A stretch of 64,000 nt of DNA from Pomacea canaliculata (GCF_003073045.1 NC_037593.1:13276735-13340734); one strand, 5' to 3'. Positions 39,254 through 52,900 are shown, numbered from the stretch's first letter. Translations and numbers: made by a program. The notes: generated from the sequence alone by a model not told the origin.

Positions 39254-41935
39254 TTATGGTTCTCTCCATGCATACGCAGACTGAAATAGGTTCTCGAGCG
39301 CATCGTCGTAGTTGAGAGAGGAAAGCTCCGGACTTTCCAGGTCAGTGGTTGCAGTCGCTTCAAGAACGGACGTCGGGTTTAACGATGTGGTGGAACGTTC
39401 CAAGATCGCCAGTTGACACATGTGTCCAGTTTCGTTACTGCAGTTCATCCCCAGATACGAGAACAGAAGTTGCGATGTTTTGACTGGTGCTTTAGCCATG
39501 TTTTCGTACTTCAAGAGCGCGATACGACCTTCGTGTCGTCGACTCAATTCAAGCGCAGACGACAAATTGTCCTCGAGGATGCTGCAAGTGTTGAGCGCCA
39601 GAGTTGAGATGTCATTCGGTTTCGGGGTCGATTTCCATGTGGACCAGATCATGGCCCGCGGGTCGCGCACGAGGTAAAGGACAACCAGGTCACGGTGACG
39701 TAGAAGTAAGGGTTCAAGGTGTATAAGTCGCGACCCTACGACCTTGAGAAGTATTGTCTTGTTGAAGCATTCACTCTCTGCTTGCTCCACACAGGACGAA
39801 AGTTCGGCAAATGATCTGATCATATTGACGCTGTCATTGCCTGAATTCAAAGAACCTTTGGCTTCAGCAGCTGCTTTAACGCATCTAGGGATTAAAAAAA
39901 AAGAGACATACACAAGAAATTAAACATCGTTTCGCTCATTTGCTCCTTCATTCGAGTTAGAGGGGGGTAGAGAAAGAGAGTTTTTAGTCTGCAACATTTC
40001 TAAAAGCATGTCTAGAATTGGAATTGGTTGAAATTACAGCTAGTGCACGCTTTCCCTGCTTCATCTTCGTAAGAAAGCCGTAAGTTGTTGGCTTAAGCTG
40101 TAATGAGCCTTGTTCATTAACGCTAAATCTCAAGGTTATTTGCAGATTTTTGGCTTTAGCACAGAGCAGGGTGATGACAGATGGTTTGAGCGAGCTAACG
40201 TAGTTACCGAGCCAGTGTTGCTGTCTTTGGGTGAAGAGCGAGAGCACTAGCATTCAGGGTGGTCAGATCCATGCGGCTGAACCCACATGTGAGCAGCGCA
40301 TCCAGCAGGGCAATGCTGTCCGAGTACAACTTGTCCGGGAAGCTACCAGTATTTCCTGCCCTGAGAGAAGATATATATTTTTTTTCAATTTTTTTTTCTC
40401 TCTCTCTCTCTCTCTCTGTCCCTTTGGGTCGCTCCCAACTCTTCCATCCTACTCTCCCATCATCACATGATGATTGATGGATGATTGATGGATGATGGAT
40501 GGATGATGATGATGATGATGATGATGAGGAGGAGGAGGAGGAGGAGCGGAGTATTATGGACTATGGGCTGCTGCATTACAATTTTCTTTTTTTTTTTTTT
40601 CTTATTTAAACTACAGAGGATGCGACTTTCTTTGGAAGGGAATGTATCATTTGAGTTAAATAAGGTACAAAGAAATCCAACAAAGACTTGATATATCCAT
40701 GGATCGATCGATTATTACGTAATATCACGCTGTGACCTCCATAACAGAGAGGAAGATGAATATGAAAAGAAGGAGTTGCATTGTTGCCGAGAGACAAGGT
40801 CCAAGGAAATGTTTACTCACCGAGAACGCCAGTCGTACATTTTCACCTCATGGGAAGATAGCCGAGTAAGAGGCTCAAAGATGTAGTATATCCTAGATGA
40901 GAGGTCAAGGATGTCACCGATCAGTGAGGCGCCACAACTCGGCTCGCTGACCAGCAGGACTTTCTTCGCCTGGGTGTAAGAGCTGTTGATGGCTCTGGGG
41001 AAGGTCCTGGTGCTGGCGTTTACTAACAGCGTCCACAACACAGCATCTGAGCAAACAGTGCATGCTCGTCACACCGGTCCGCCAACAATCGTCGTAATCG
41101 TTGCTGCGTCCTCGTTGCTTCAGTTTCAGTCTTTGACTAATCTACCATCAGTATCTGCACGTCTGAATGGGGTTAGAGGCGAGGTGGACACAGAAAGGCT
41201 CACTTCGATGTATAATAATAATTATGACCGGGGCTATGAATGGGTGAAGAACAACGAAACGATTCTTAGTGTAATGAGACTGATTCATTCATCCATTCAT
41301 TCAATTCATTCGTTTATTCAAGACTGCGCATGTTTTTGATAAAAAGATGAAACTAAAAAAAAAAAAAAACAATTTCAAGCTATATATTCAGTCACAAAGA
41401 AAGCTCTTCTTAATCGGGAAGGTGTCCTCGAACGTCTGATCAAGGGTGTGTGTGTGTATGTGATAGATAGAGAGAGAGAGAAGGTCACATAAAACCAAGA
41501 TTTGTGATGCAGCATTCAAACTTTGGTCAGCATCCTAAGTTCAACTTGTTTACCAATACCTTTGCCAATTCAACGGGATTTAGAATGTTTGACATTTTAA
41601 TATGATTTATTGTATTTTTAATAGAAAGAAAACCGGATAACAGGCTGCTTCTTTATGTGAAAAGGGTAATACAATCCATGCTGTCAACTGCAGTACATTA
41701 TATGAACTATTGATCATGATTCAAAGATTTAACGGCTGTGTACGTGCGCGTGAGGAGGTTACCCCGGTTAAAAATGACCTTTAGAGGGAAATTCAGTAGT
41801 CATGTACTAGTTATTCTCACTAGTATTTATTAGTACGTTACCGGCTTGTCATTGAAAACACTCACAGAACAGTAATGCCAGAAGGGAAGTCACCAGAATG
41901 CTTCTTTTCAGTGGGTGACGACAGATCCAGCGCAT
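39254..41935 (-). CDS. Carbohydrate sulfotransferase (CHST1/3-like), Golgi type II membrane protein, 3 coding exons
   Basis: Predicted to transfer sulfate from PAPS to a glycan in the Golgi lumen. Exons: 41866-41935, 40821-41046 and 39254-39884 (TAA at 39254-39256), joined by GTGAGT donors and CAG/TAG acceptors in exact phase to give 308 aa. Residues 12-32 form a hydrophobic signal anchor, split by the first intron, after a basic N-terminus (MRWICRHPLKR). The 5'-phosphosulfate-binding region is at about 52-68 (SEPSCGASLIGDIL), followed by IFEPL at 79-83. The 3'-phosphate-binding motif LVRDPRA is at 170-176. N-glycosylation sequons at N33, N44, N140, N246 and N249 fit a lumenal domain. The protein is short for the family (usually about 390-480 aa), with almost no stem. 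In-frame ATGs lie upstream (41986, 41965), so the N-terminus could be about 10-17 aa longer. Acceptor substrate cannot be assigned. A candidate minus-strand AATAAA lies at 38512-38517. Confidence 0.85.
40469..40546. repeat. Compound GATT/GGAT/GAT/GAG repeat
   Basis: A patchwork of ATTGATGG units, then eight or nine GAT units, then GAG units. It lies in the second intron of the sulfotransferase gene. Confidence 0.9.
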
Positions 41936-43454
41936 GGTGATTGACTTCCGGTTTACGTTGGTCATAGAAGATCTCAAAGACGCCATCACAAACCAAGAGT
42001 TACTCGAGCAGTACTGCGGTGAATTCTTCGAGTGACTACAACAGGACAAACGGTTGGCTGGTGGTTCGAGTTGCTTCACACCGTGCTGCAACGAAGGCGA
42101 AACACGACGAATAACTGTCGCTGGCAGCAATGACAACAATACCAACTTTCGCACAATAGGTGAAACAGATGTCACAACTCAGTTAAGCAATCTGCAGGTT
42201 TCGATTTTTTTCTGTAAGATTTTGGTGAGAAATGTATTACGAGTAGTAGTATTCAAACTCAATAATAGCGACACACATTTATCACGTAGCCAGGTGGTGG
42301 GATCATCGTGTGTCAGAATTTCTCCCACACACTCAAGCAGACGCAGCAAGTCTGGCTGCTTCGAGCTTTGAATCCTAAGATTGTCTTCTTTTTGGTGTTT
42401 AAAGGACAACATTTTGCGTGAAACCATGACCTGTGGTTTTTTTTTTTAATTCTGAACGAATGTAAACACGCCTCATCATACATAGACTGCAACACTACGT
42501 TGAGTAATATAATTTTTAAAAAAAACTAAAATAACTCAACTGCAACATTAACAACATATTCTATTATTAACGTAAGCAAGCATGAAAACATGATCTGAGA
42601 GACAGCATAATTTATGTTATGAATAAACAGCAGGTTCCAGGTTCGTCTATTTGCTCAGAGACCTGCAGATCTCTCTACAGATTACTGACCTGCCCGGCGA
42701 CGTGCACATGCAATTTTCATTTTATTTTTCTTTCTTTTCTTTTCTTTTTCTTTTTTTTTTTTTATCTCGAAGGAGATGACGCTGTTCAGTGTAATACAAC
42801 GACTGGCAGTAGCTTTAAGAAACTGATGATATTGCTACCCAGTAAACAAGAAGTACACTCGACGATGCAAGAATCTAAATGCCTGTGGACTAAAACCTTG
42901 ATTGTGAGCAGCCATGCTGGATGGCAACGGTTGTGTGTTGTTAACTTACTTGTTCTCAGAGTGCAGAGGACTCGTCATAGCCTGGCCTTGCAGATGGCAC
43001 TGTCACTAGAACACGCTTTCTGCCAGATGATATCAATTCCCTCTTATCTCTTTCTCCTGCTCATGTGCTCTCTCTCTCTCACGTCTGCAAGACACGTGAC
43101 CTCTACAACCTATTTTAAACTATTCTAGCTCTGCTTTCCAGACTGTTAGATCAAAGCGTCGTCTTTGTGTCGTCTGTAGCGATCATATTGCTACTAATTA
43201 TTTATTCTGGTAAAAATCATCGAACCAGCTTCTTTACTTCTTTTTTTTTTTGAATTCTACAGCCTGCTGCACTGTATTTTTGTGCATTTGTGCATTGTCC
43301 ATTTCAAGATACTGATAAACTCGTAAACAACTCAAAATCCGCTCACCAGAAATATTTATTCTGGAGGACCTCACTCCCGGAGTAAGAGACGACGGAAATT
43401 TCGACTACTCCTGAAAAAAGCTGTGACCGATATCAGAAAAAGTTTTTCTTCGAG

Positions 43455-43497
43455 ATATTGCGCTACACAAATTAACATTATTATTATTAATAAATTT
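43455..43497 (+). mobile_element. Short LINE/SINE-type 3' tail
   Basis: Reads ATTGCGCTACACAAATTAAC and then ATTATTATTATT, the same kind of terminal GCGCTA...(ATT)n end as at 38.3 kb. The upstream body is not recognisable. Confidence 0.35.
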
Positions 43498-43580
43498 AAC
43501 AACCAGATTTAAGCTAAATAATGAATATTTACCTTTAACATTCATCGGTAATAGAAGGACAGCTTACAGCAGACGACGTT

Positions 43581-43672
43581 TGACGTCATATTTTTATCCG
43601 GTTGACGTCATACTCATTCTACGTCATATTCATTGCCCCGCTGAGAGAAGCGAAATGTTGTGAGAGGTGAGT
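43581..43672. promoter_or_regulatory. CRE triplet with a following splice-donor-like site
   Basis: TGACGTCA at 43581-43588 and 43603-43610 and ACGTCA at 43621-43626, about two helical turns apart. GTGAGT follows at 43667-43672 on the plus strand, as expected after a short untranslated first exon. A promoter firing rightward or towards the sulfotransferase gene is possible. Confidence 0.35.
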
Positions 43673-46600
43673 GGCCGCGTGGGAGAGGCTGCGCATGTGT
43701 GTGTATGTCTATGTTTACTCTGTGCTAGGGTTAAAACTTAATTTGCTAAGAGAGGGGATGTATCAGAGTACCCTATTAGTTGTTGATTTAGGGATGTGTC
43801 TGCCGGGTAGCTCTTTGAACGCGCACCCTTTTTGTTGGTTCAATTTTGGAAGGAGAACTCAACAGGGCTGCCTCAGGTTATAGCTATAGATGGGTATTGG
43901 AGGGGAAAGTTTTTTTGTTTCATGCTGAGGCCACCTAGTGACATCTTTTGTTTCCTCCGCGTACTTTTGACAGGATTTTTTTTTTCCATCTTTATCGTCC
44001 TTGTCATCTTAACATCTTACATTCTTCGTATCCTCATGTGATCTTGTCGACCTTGTCCTATTTTTGTCGTCGCTGCGTTTCTTCAATATCATCGCCTCTT
44101 CTTCTTCTTCATCCTTTCCGTGCCTGCGTGTGCGGAGTCTCAACCGTTCTACTTCTCGTCAATTCTTCGTTTCGTCACCTTCGTCGTGTGGTCCTGTGTC
44201 GTGTGGTCAACGAGGCATCTCGGACTGTGGACCACCAAAGGGTCCCTGTGCACGTCGGACGGACAGTGCAGTTGTGGTCAGAGCGAGAGCGTCGCGTAAG
44301 GCCAGAGAACTGAGGGAGACAATGTCAACAGCACACTGTGCTCTACATCTAACTTCAGGCCTGAATGTCTCAGGGGTAAGAACTTTTGTTAATTTTTTTA
44401 TTATTATTATTTCCCTTACTAACATCTCTCATTACCTTGTCTTTTCTGCGTGGGCTAGTCCCCGGTTTTTTTGCTCGTGCGTGTACGCGTAAGTGTATTT
44501 CTTCATTTTTTTCCCCCTCTCTTTCTCATTGTTATCTACATTTTTATTAAACTTCTTATTTGCACTGTTCATTTCGTCTTTGATGTGGTCTACGTTCATC
44601 AAAGGTGCGATAGGTACGTTGTGTCCCGCCTCTGGCTGACCGAGTAGGTGTGTTCGTGTCGGCTGTGTGAGCGGTTGCGAGCGTGCATCCGGCAACGCTA
44701 GAGGCGGTACGCAACATACATAGTTGCCAAACACCATCTCAGCACGAGCTAATATCCCTAGACTGCTGGCAGACGATTTTTTTCCAGTTAACTGCTAAAC
44801 GAGGCATGAGACAAGACAGCTTCCGGTTTAGTCACATTCTTTGTTACGGCTCGCCGAGACTAACAGCAGAGAACTTTGCAAGAGGCTAAGCGTTGGTCTT
44901 GGCAGACAGACAGCAATCCACCTATACACGTCCATGATCTCAGCATTGTCTCTGATTTCTTGGCGGATTAACCTTCAAAACAAATCCGTCGTATTTAAAT
45001 ATAACACGTGCATTTTAGATGGGGATATCCGAGTCAAGGGGATTTCTGAGCATATGGCAGGTGCCGCTATTTTGCCAGCGCCCAATAACACCACAAAGCC
45101 GTTTGGGTAAGTGTGCGATTTTTTTCCGGAACCAACGGGTCTGCAGCGGTTCTGATCGGCGAGTGTGGTTGTGCAATTGTTTGGGATCAAGCCAGTTTGT
45201 ATTGCCTGCGTTGGGATGTTTCAATCTGTCAGAGTTTTATCTTCCTATGCGTGGGACGCGCATATATTATATATGATCTTCAAGGATCGAAGTTTTGCAC
45301 ACTGTAAGTCACGAATAGTATCATTGTAAGAGTATTTAAGTGAGAACGGACTTGAAGGGGTAGTTTTAATCACGCCCACTGTTAATTTTCTTTTTTATCT
45401 CCTGCTTTCTCCATTTTTCCTTTGCTTCTCGATCTGTGATGGCGGGCTTGCCTCCTGGCTTTTACTGAACTGAGTGTTGATCAGTGGTGCGGACCGGCAG
45501 AGTGTTAACTTTTCCGATGAAGACAACGCCTGCACGTCATGTTGCAGAGTGCACGGAGGGAGCAAGGAGAAAAAGACAACAGTTCCTCACCCACCCTGAT
45601 TGGAGGAATTTTTTATATTATTATTTGGTGCTTGAGTGCGTATATTTTGTGTATTCAAGTACACACGTCTTTGTTATCCGTCTGTAGGACACTATTTTTC
45701 CGTTCTAGCACTTTCTCTAAGTTGTGTTAATACGTCTGCTTTTTTTGCACCGTTTATCTCGTTTGTTTTGGTCTTCGCTCACTAGGCCCAGCGGCGCGTG
45801 ACTGCGGGGTCGTGGAGCATGAATGTGAGGCTGCGACTGTTTCAGGCGACGCCGGGGCGAATATGCGACTCTGTATGATAGGGCAGTTTTATTGTACGTA
45901 CAGACTTGTTCGGCAAAGTCAGCATACAGGATCTTTCATTGAATATTCACAAATGAATGTAACTAATGAATTTAGTAAAATTTTAGATACTCTTGATAAA
46001 AGCGTTTATCACGTGACCAAGTGCAGTGGTGAGACACCCAATAACTTGCTAAACAGGTCAAATACTGGTATTTGGGAACTTTTAGATAGCATGATGTCTC
46101 AAAGAAAGGTGTTAAATCATTGGAATCATTGTAGTTATTTATGTAACCGGTAGTGCCAGACACTAAGGAACTCCTACCACCAGCATGTTTGATCAATTGG
46201 TGGGTAACCTCCCATGAAACATTTATAGAGAAAGCAGTTTGTTTGGCTCTAGACCAAGCTGAAATGCCAACCAAGACAAGCATTATTGTAAAAATATCTG
46301 CAAGCAAAACGAAAACCTGTTTCCAGGATTAACAGGATCCCACAAGTTGAGAAAACGGTGATTTTAAGAAAAAATGATAAAGAGAAATCTCACCTAAAAA
46401 CAACAGCTGCAAATTAAAGAGCAAACAGCGATCTGAAATGGCTCATTCTAGTTCAGCTTATCCAATTTCTGAGTAAGCATCATGATAATGTGTGAAAAAA
46501 GTGACCACACTAGGCAACATTAGGAAATTTACCCTTAAAGTTTGAGGGTCAGATATCGGCCTTTTCATTTCTAGTAAAGCTTAAAGCACTTGTAGCTTTC

Positions 46601-46823
46601 GATCAAGTTTTGTCTGGGCAATACAAGTTACCTTTTCAATTTTAGTCAAGAAAATTTTCCTGTTGGTGTGAGGAATGTATGCCTTCCCCAAAGTCCAAGT
46701 TTTTTTCCTGACCTTACAGCAAAGTAAAAATTTCATGACTCAAAATTCTGCATGACGACCAATGCCTATACTGTATCTACCATCTGCACTGAGAGCAAAA
46801 GGCAGTAAAAATCACTATGTTTC

Positions 46824-46915
46824 ACAATTTGTCAATGTCAGTCACTACTTAAAACTAGTGATTATATCTTTGCCATACATATCAGTATGTTACAATTTGT
46901 CAATGTCAGTCACTA
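46824..46915. repeat. 24-bp direct repeat, period 68
   Basis: ACAATTTGTCAATGTCAGTC plus four further identical bases occurs at 46824-46847 and 46892-46915. It lies downstream of CLK exon A', possibly in its 3' untranslated region. Confidence 0.85.
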
Positions 46916-49706
46916 TTCAAGAAAACAGTATCCTTCACACAAAAAGAAAAATGTGAAGCTGTAAAAACACCCCTCACAGTTGTTCTCGGATGCGCCCGCA
47001 CAAGCAAGCATGCACAAAAAGAGAGGAAAAAATTTCAACTTTGTAATTTCTTCCAGATGTATCTCTGAAGTAAACGACGCAAGAAAGTTTTGGTACAGCA
47101 ACATTGCAGCCTGCAGGCGCAGTGAACACGCACACGCTACATTTCTAACTTTGACACTTGTTAGAGATAATAGTGCATTCATAAATTATCCAACTGGCTA
47201 TGTTATGCCACGTTTTAAAATAATAAAAAAAAACCACTACACCCAAGCTTTTCTGGTGCACCTTTAAAACATACGCTTGGCTCTTGGGTTGCGGAGGACA
47301 AATTAAATAAAACTCTTTTATCTGTTGACAACCATTCCCTGTTCAAACAGGCTCAAACACATCTGAATGGCATTAGTCAAGTAGTTCTGGTAGGGATCTG
47401 ACCATGTTATGATCACGCTCTTTACTAACAACACATTAAAACAAGTGACCTTTACTGTGTGAATGTGACAAACTGCCTATTTCCTCAGCTTCACAGAAAT
47501 GAAGACATCAATCTATGTTCATAACAGTATTGTTTTTCCCAAGATGTTGGAGAAGGAAAAGTAGCATTGCCATGCATTCAAAAGGTGGTAAATCGGGTGT
47601 TGTGTATGGGTGGTAGCAACATAAAATGTAAGGAGCAAGGGACACGCTGAATAGTCCAATAATGCTCGGGTAAGCCAACCGAACAATTAGAAATACATGA
47701 TTGAACACTTATGTACATGTTTTAACTAAAAGAAACACGCAGAACAGATTACTGTGGGGAAATGGTAAGGCAAAGTGTGGAAGCCAAAGCAGGTCATAAA
47801 ACCTGGACAAAAAAAAATTACACTAAAACTCTTTTGATGGACAAAATATCTAAGAAATACACAATTCTGAAACTTAATACAAAAGAAACAAAAATAAAGA
47901 CTTGGTGAGAGACTCAAAAGACATTGCAGTGCTCCATTTTCGGTCATCCTTCAAAGGTAAACATTTCTCCTCTCTCATACTTCACAGCCTTGCTATTCTA
48001 GCATCCCAGACTTTCTAATCACAGTGAGGACACAACCACTTACAGAACCCACTAATCGAGACAATCCTTGGTGTGAATCTGTCAAGCACTCATGGGGGTG
48101 GAAAAACAGGCGTTATGAAATAATGTCACCTAAAAAGAAATAAAGTGCTCCTTCAGCTAAATTTAAAAACCAATCTTCTCTGTGATGGCATTTTATTAGG
48201 GGAAGAAAAGTGCACTAGAAACACCACACATCCTTGGGCCACAACAGTCTCATCCGCAGATCTATTATTAATTTTGTTTTCTAGTTCAATCATCAGCATA
48301 CAACCATGGCCAAAGATGTAGAATGATGGTGTATTTTATTATCATTACTGCCTGCTATACATAATGCCCAGAGTTACCACACACACAGTACATGCACACC
48401 ACAAAGCTCTGCTCTAAGTCCCTTCTGGCAAACAATTATTAGGATGTGCAGCAACATCCCCCACATCTAGTTCTGGGCTGCTTGTTGATCAAATATCATG
48501 AAAATGTAGCTGTGGTATGTGACTTTACAAAATGAGGGTTGAAACAGCAGAAAGGACAAAGACAATGTGGTCAATAACAGTGGTCACAAATATCAGCACA
48601 AACACACCATACACATCATGTTATTAGCATGGCAGTGCACACGTCAAACTTCTTTTTCATATGTCAACCTTTAAACATGCATCATTTGCACACTTTTATA
48701 CATATTTAAGAATCCGTACCCATGTGTGAGCTTCCTGGATGACAAGTTTCCCACACAGTTCATTCAAAGCCTTGGTGCTTGCTAGCTACAAGACTTGTCG
48801 AAGTATCTAAATTCTAGGCAGCAAAATGTTATGCCACCCCACACTCCATGAAATACCCCAGCAGAAAAAAAAAAACAAACAAACCCAAATTCCTTCTTCT
48901 CTACAATCTCCACTAATGTACATCTATAAGGAGCTGAAATATGATGATCATCATAAACATGCTAAATGTCAGATAAGATCCTGAGTTGCTATAGTCCAAG
49001 CACAGATTAACAAATCACTCCTTTCGTAGCAGCAAGAACAAATGCGAGTGCTGGTAGTTTACTGCTCATAATGGTGGTCATGGTGATCAAACCTAGATCA
49101 AGCCAGCACCCAGGGACCACTGCAGTACATTTATATGCACAAAGAAGAATGTCAGTTCACAGAGAACGAACCTTTCTCTAGCATCTTTGATCTGGCGTCC
49201 AGCTGCGACATGGTAGATTGACGCTACTGGATTGGGTGAAAAGGAAGAACTGGGCAAGAAGCTCATGTCTCTGTGGTCACATTGGACAAGACTTGCTGCC
49301 TGTTATAGTTTCTTGCCCATACCTATGTCAGTGGTACATACAACCTTCTAGAACAGTCTTTTCTTTTAATGTTTGTAAAAACAAATTTGTTCAGTTGAAA
49401 GGATGCAACAAGAACATCCTGTTTAATTTTCTCAAGCACAGCTTTTTTCCACAGAATTCTCTGTTTAAAGTTACATGATGCAAATTACTGTGGCACGAAA
49501 AAATTCCTTTCAAAAAACATGACATGAAAGTGTTTTTTTCTTCTTTTTTCAATCATGATTACAAACAACTTTTACGCCTTAAATCAACCTGTCTGAATGC
49601 AAAGATACAACCAAACAAGCTTAAAAGCAGCAGCAGGCAAGAAAAGACCACAGCATGTCCGTCATGACAAGGCAAGGCAAGGCCTGGACGCCAGATCAAG
49701 TCACCA

Positions 49707-49919
49707 TCAGCGGCTTAAGCTGTGTGAGCGCCGGTCAGAGGAAGTGGAGGATCGGGGGCTGTCACGGCGCAACAGGTCCTCTTCGAAAAACTTTCGGAAG
49801 AAAGGATGTCGCATGGCCTGTCTCAAATTGTAGCGTGAACTTGGTTCATATGCTAGCATCTTCTCAATCAGGTCAAAGAGCTGCCGATGATCTTCATTGT
49901 CTGGCTCCTTCATATAGCG
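49707..49919 (-). CDS. CLK2: CLK alternative terminal exon A' (short RS-tailed C-terminus)
   Basis: 213-bp exon after a TTAACAG acceptor, encoding 70 aa and TGA. It begins [14 protein letters not shown], aligning with the RYL...HHQL stretch recalled from vertebrate CLKs, continues [15 protein letters not shown] and ends the kinase fold with AMRHPFF. The last residues are serine/arginine-rich. It is homologous to the start of B' but lies about 3.9 kb beyond the end of B', so choosing A' requires skipping B' and its poly(A) site. Candidate minus-strand poly(A) signals lie at 48335-48340 and 48192-48197. Confidence 0.88.
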   Translation of the reverse strand, partial: RYMKEPDNEDHRQLFDLIEKMLAYEPSSRYNLRQAMRHPFFRKFFEEDLLRRDSPRSSTSSDRRSHSLSR

Positions 49920-52900
49920 CTGTTAAAAAAAAATCATTCACTGACAAGAGGCACCTTTTGATATAAAGGATATAAATATAGTACATGAAAGCACTAACCA
50001 GGGTGTAAGGATTTAAATATCTTCTGCATATATAAAAATCTTGGTTTCTAAACAATGGTTAAGTTGCAGATGTTTATTGGAAAAAAGTGTAAGGATCAAT
50101 CACTTCACAAAGACAGTGCAGTTGGGGGAAAAAAGAGAAATGGGTTTCCACATGTGATTTTATCCTATAAATCAATTTCCTAAAAAACTGAAACATATTC
50201 ATCCACCCATACAGATATGGACAGAAGAGTGACTTGTCAGACCAGCTTCTTTCCAGGCATTAATTACAGCCCATAAAAAACCAGCATGCTTTGATCTATT
50301 CCTAGTAAATATTTAGCAGTGTGATTCTACTCAACATTACTGATTAAAAAAGTGAATCTCGGATACGAGGATCTTTCGCCGAGATCAGTGTCCACTAGCA
50401 ACATCCCATCAGCATTTAGCAGTCTTCTTAGTACCATGTGCAAACCAGGAAAAGGGGCTGAGCATATGTTTGTGGCCTACCTTACAGCATTCTTTCACTG
50501 TGAACATCTTTTAGAAACTACACAAATTCACGTTCATTAAAAAGGAGAAAAAATTATTTGAATCAAAGAGAAGTTCTGAGTCGCTTTCACTGTTGCCTGC
50601 GCTTGCTCAAGTAGTAATTTTACGTAATGGGTAGTAGAAACAAAGCAAAACAATGAAAGAGAAAAGTGATGCTGCCTAATGCATGAAAGTCCTATATTGT
50701 CTACATGGCCCTGGCTCCTCCACCTTTGACTTGTAGCCATTACTGTCGTGAACTTTTCTTCCCAAGTGAGAAAAACTAGACCGAAGTGGCTGAACATTTT
50801 GAGAAAATAAAATTATTTTTTTTTGCTCATTTGAACCAAAAATGCACAGAAACTTATACATAAACAGCATAGTATTAGTCCTTACAGCTATGTCTAATTT
50901 AACAATTATATTTGCTTTTAAAGAATAACAAGTTTATGGCAGAAATTATTATTTGTGAGTTCTTGCACAATATATTTTATGCACTTAAATGATAAGTGGA
51001 CAGACTCTTTTTTTATGACAGGAAAATTATGTTTCCCCTTTTTATTTTGTATTTGTCCCTAAAAACTGCACAAAAGTATTATTTTTTTTAATTTATTGTG
51101 ATTTATATATGTAGAATTTGGCAATCACATTACAGTGAAATTTAAAGGCAGTAGGCAAAACATTTTTCTGCACATTTTCTGTTTCTACTACAATTCATTC
51201 CTTTAATAAAGCAATACTGTGACAGCTTTATGGATATTTATTAATGCATATCTTGCAACAGTGTTATCTTCCCACTTACAAGGTTCCCTTTGCCAGCAGT
51301 TATTTTAGAATCGATGTCTGATGGTGCAACACATCTTTTACACTACTTTTCTCCACACCTGGCAAGGAAGTTTGAGCTTACACTGTAAGCAGTTGTGTTT
51401 CAAGATAACACTCACGTTCTCACTTTTATACTCACGATGTCATATTGGGATTTAACCGATTAAGCGTGGGGCATTTATCATGTTATCTGAAAATCCTGAT
51501 TCAAAATGTCGAATGCATATTTTGAGTTTGCCATCAGCATGAAGTTCTCTCTTTGTATCACAAAGTTTTTTAGGCATTCACCATAAAGAAAGTATATAAT
51601 ACTAACTTTTATCTTGCTTTTTTAAAACATTCACCATTGTGACAGTGATCTTTCTAACCCATCTCGTTATGTTTGTATAATTCATTAAAGACAACAAAAT
51701 GGCTAGCAGACTGACCCCCACTTCTGCTTAAACCATTGACAAGCATAGACTGGGCATGTGTTGAGTAATTGACAAAATAGCCTCATTGTTCATACCTAAC
51801 TACTAAGCCTTATAACTTTGACAGTTGAACTGCTGTTGGCGAAACCAAAATTAAGCCCTACTTAGCACTTAATAGGACAAATACCAATCATTAGTAAAGA
51901 TCAACTTTCATTCAGTTTACACAAAAATTCAACAGCCAAACATGTTAGTGGCACTTTTTAGCCTAAAACTAATCTGACATTCTCTCTCTATAATTCAACT
52001 GAAAAAAGACTGCTGAACAGCAAACTTAATCTCATCCCTGGCACATGAATCAATCAGAAGGCTCATGCATAAGACCACTATTAAAACAGTGTAAAAAATT
52101 TTAAAGCCTCATGGAACAAAAAATCCAACTCAAGCTAAATATTTACAAAAGACTAAAGGGGGTAAGGCTGATAATCAACTGTGACTGCACAACAGTTTCC
52201 AAAGCACAATTCACGTCTTACCACTCGAAAGCTGGCTCCATCAGCAGCGCATACCCTATATGCTCATAAAACCCTCCTGATGTAAACCGATATAAACTTG
52301 AATCAGATTGCACCACAACCACCACCACTAATAATACATGCGTCACTGGCAAATGCACTTAGTGCTGAAGCCACACATAGCTATTAAGGTCAATGGCACA
52401 CCCAATAATTTTTTTCATGACTTAATCCCCTCATTCTAACAGACTTTGTAAGTATTTTTGTTTAAACTGCTTTTTTACTTTACAATGCCAGTCTTTGGAT
52501 TTTTGAGGTGCAATGCAGCTTTGATAGTATACACTTTTGAATATCCAACCACATTTAAGTAACATGACCACTTTGCATGGTATTAATGTCAATGTAAAAT
52601 CCTAGAAACCTTTTTTCTCTCTTGGGAACCCTAGACTTCTCAGGACAGGCAATTCACCTTCCATTGTGTAAATATCTGAGAATTTCTTTAGGAGTAATTG
52701 CTCACTTTTAGTCTATTGGTAGACTAAAAATGGTGAAGCAGGATTTTGGCACTATCACTGGGTGTTTCACTAAACTATAAAACTCACCAAGTATCTTGCA
52801 ATGTACAGTCTAATTATAAAAAGCCCACTGCCTCTGACCTGTGAGTCTCTAGACACAATGAACATCAATATTATCGTCATGCATAGGAAGACACCAAAAG

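Larger units (their letters stand above)
41936..49706. other. Between sulfotransferase and CLK: no gene recognised
   Basis: Positions 42-43.5 kb are upstream of the sulfotransferase start. Positions 43.6-46.2 kb are GC-richer, with several donor-like GTAAG/GTGAG sites and moderate plus-strand open frames that match nothing known to me. Positions 46.3-49.7 kb are AT-rich and may be 3' UTR of the short CLK isoform. Confidence 0.45.

Noticed and set aside
43948-44492. Overlapping plus-strand frames of 121 and 142 codons
   Set aside because: No recognised motif, serine-rich by composition, and two frames are open at once, which points to base composition rather than coding.
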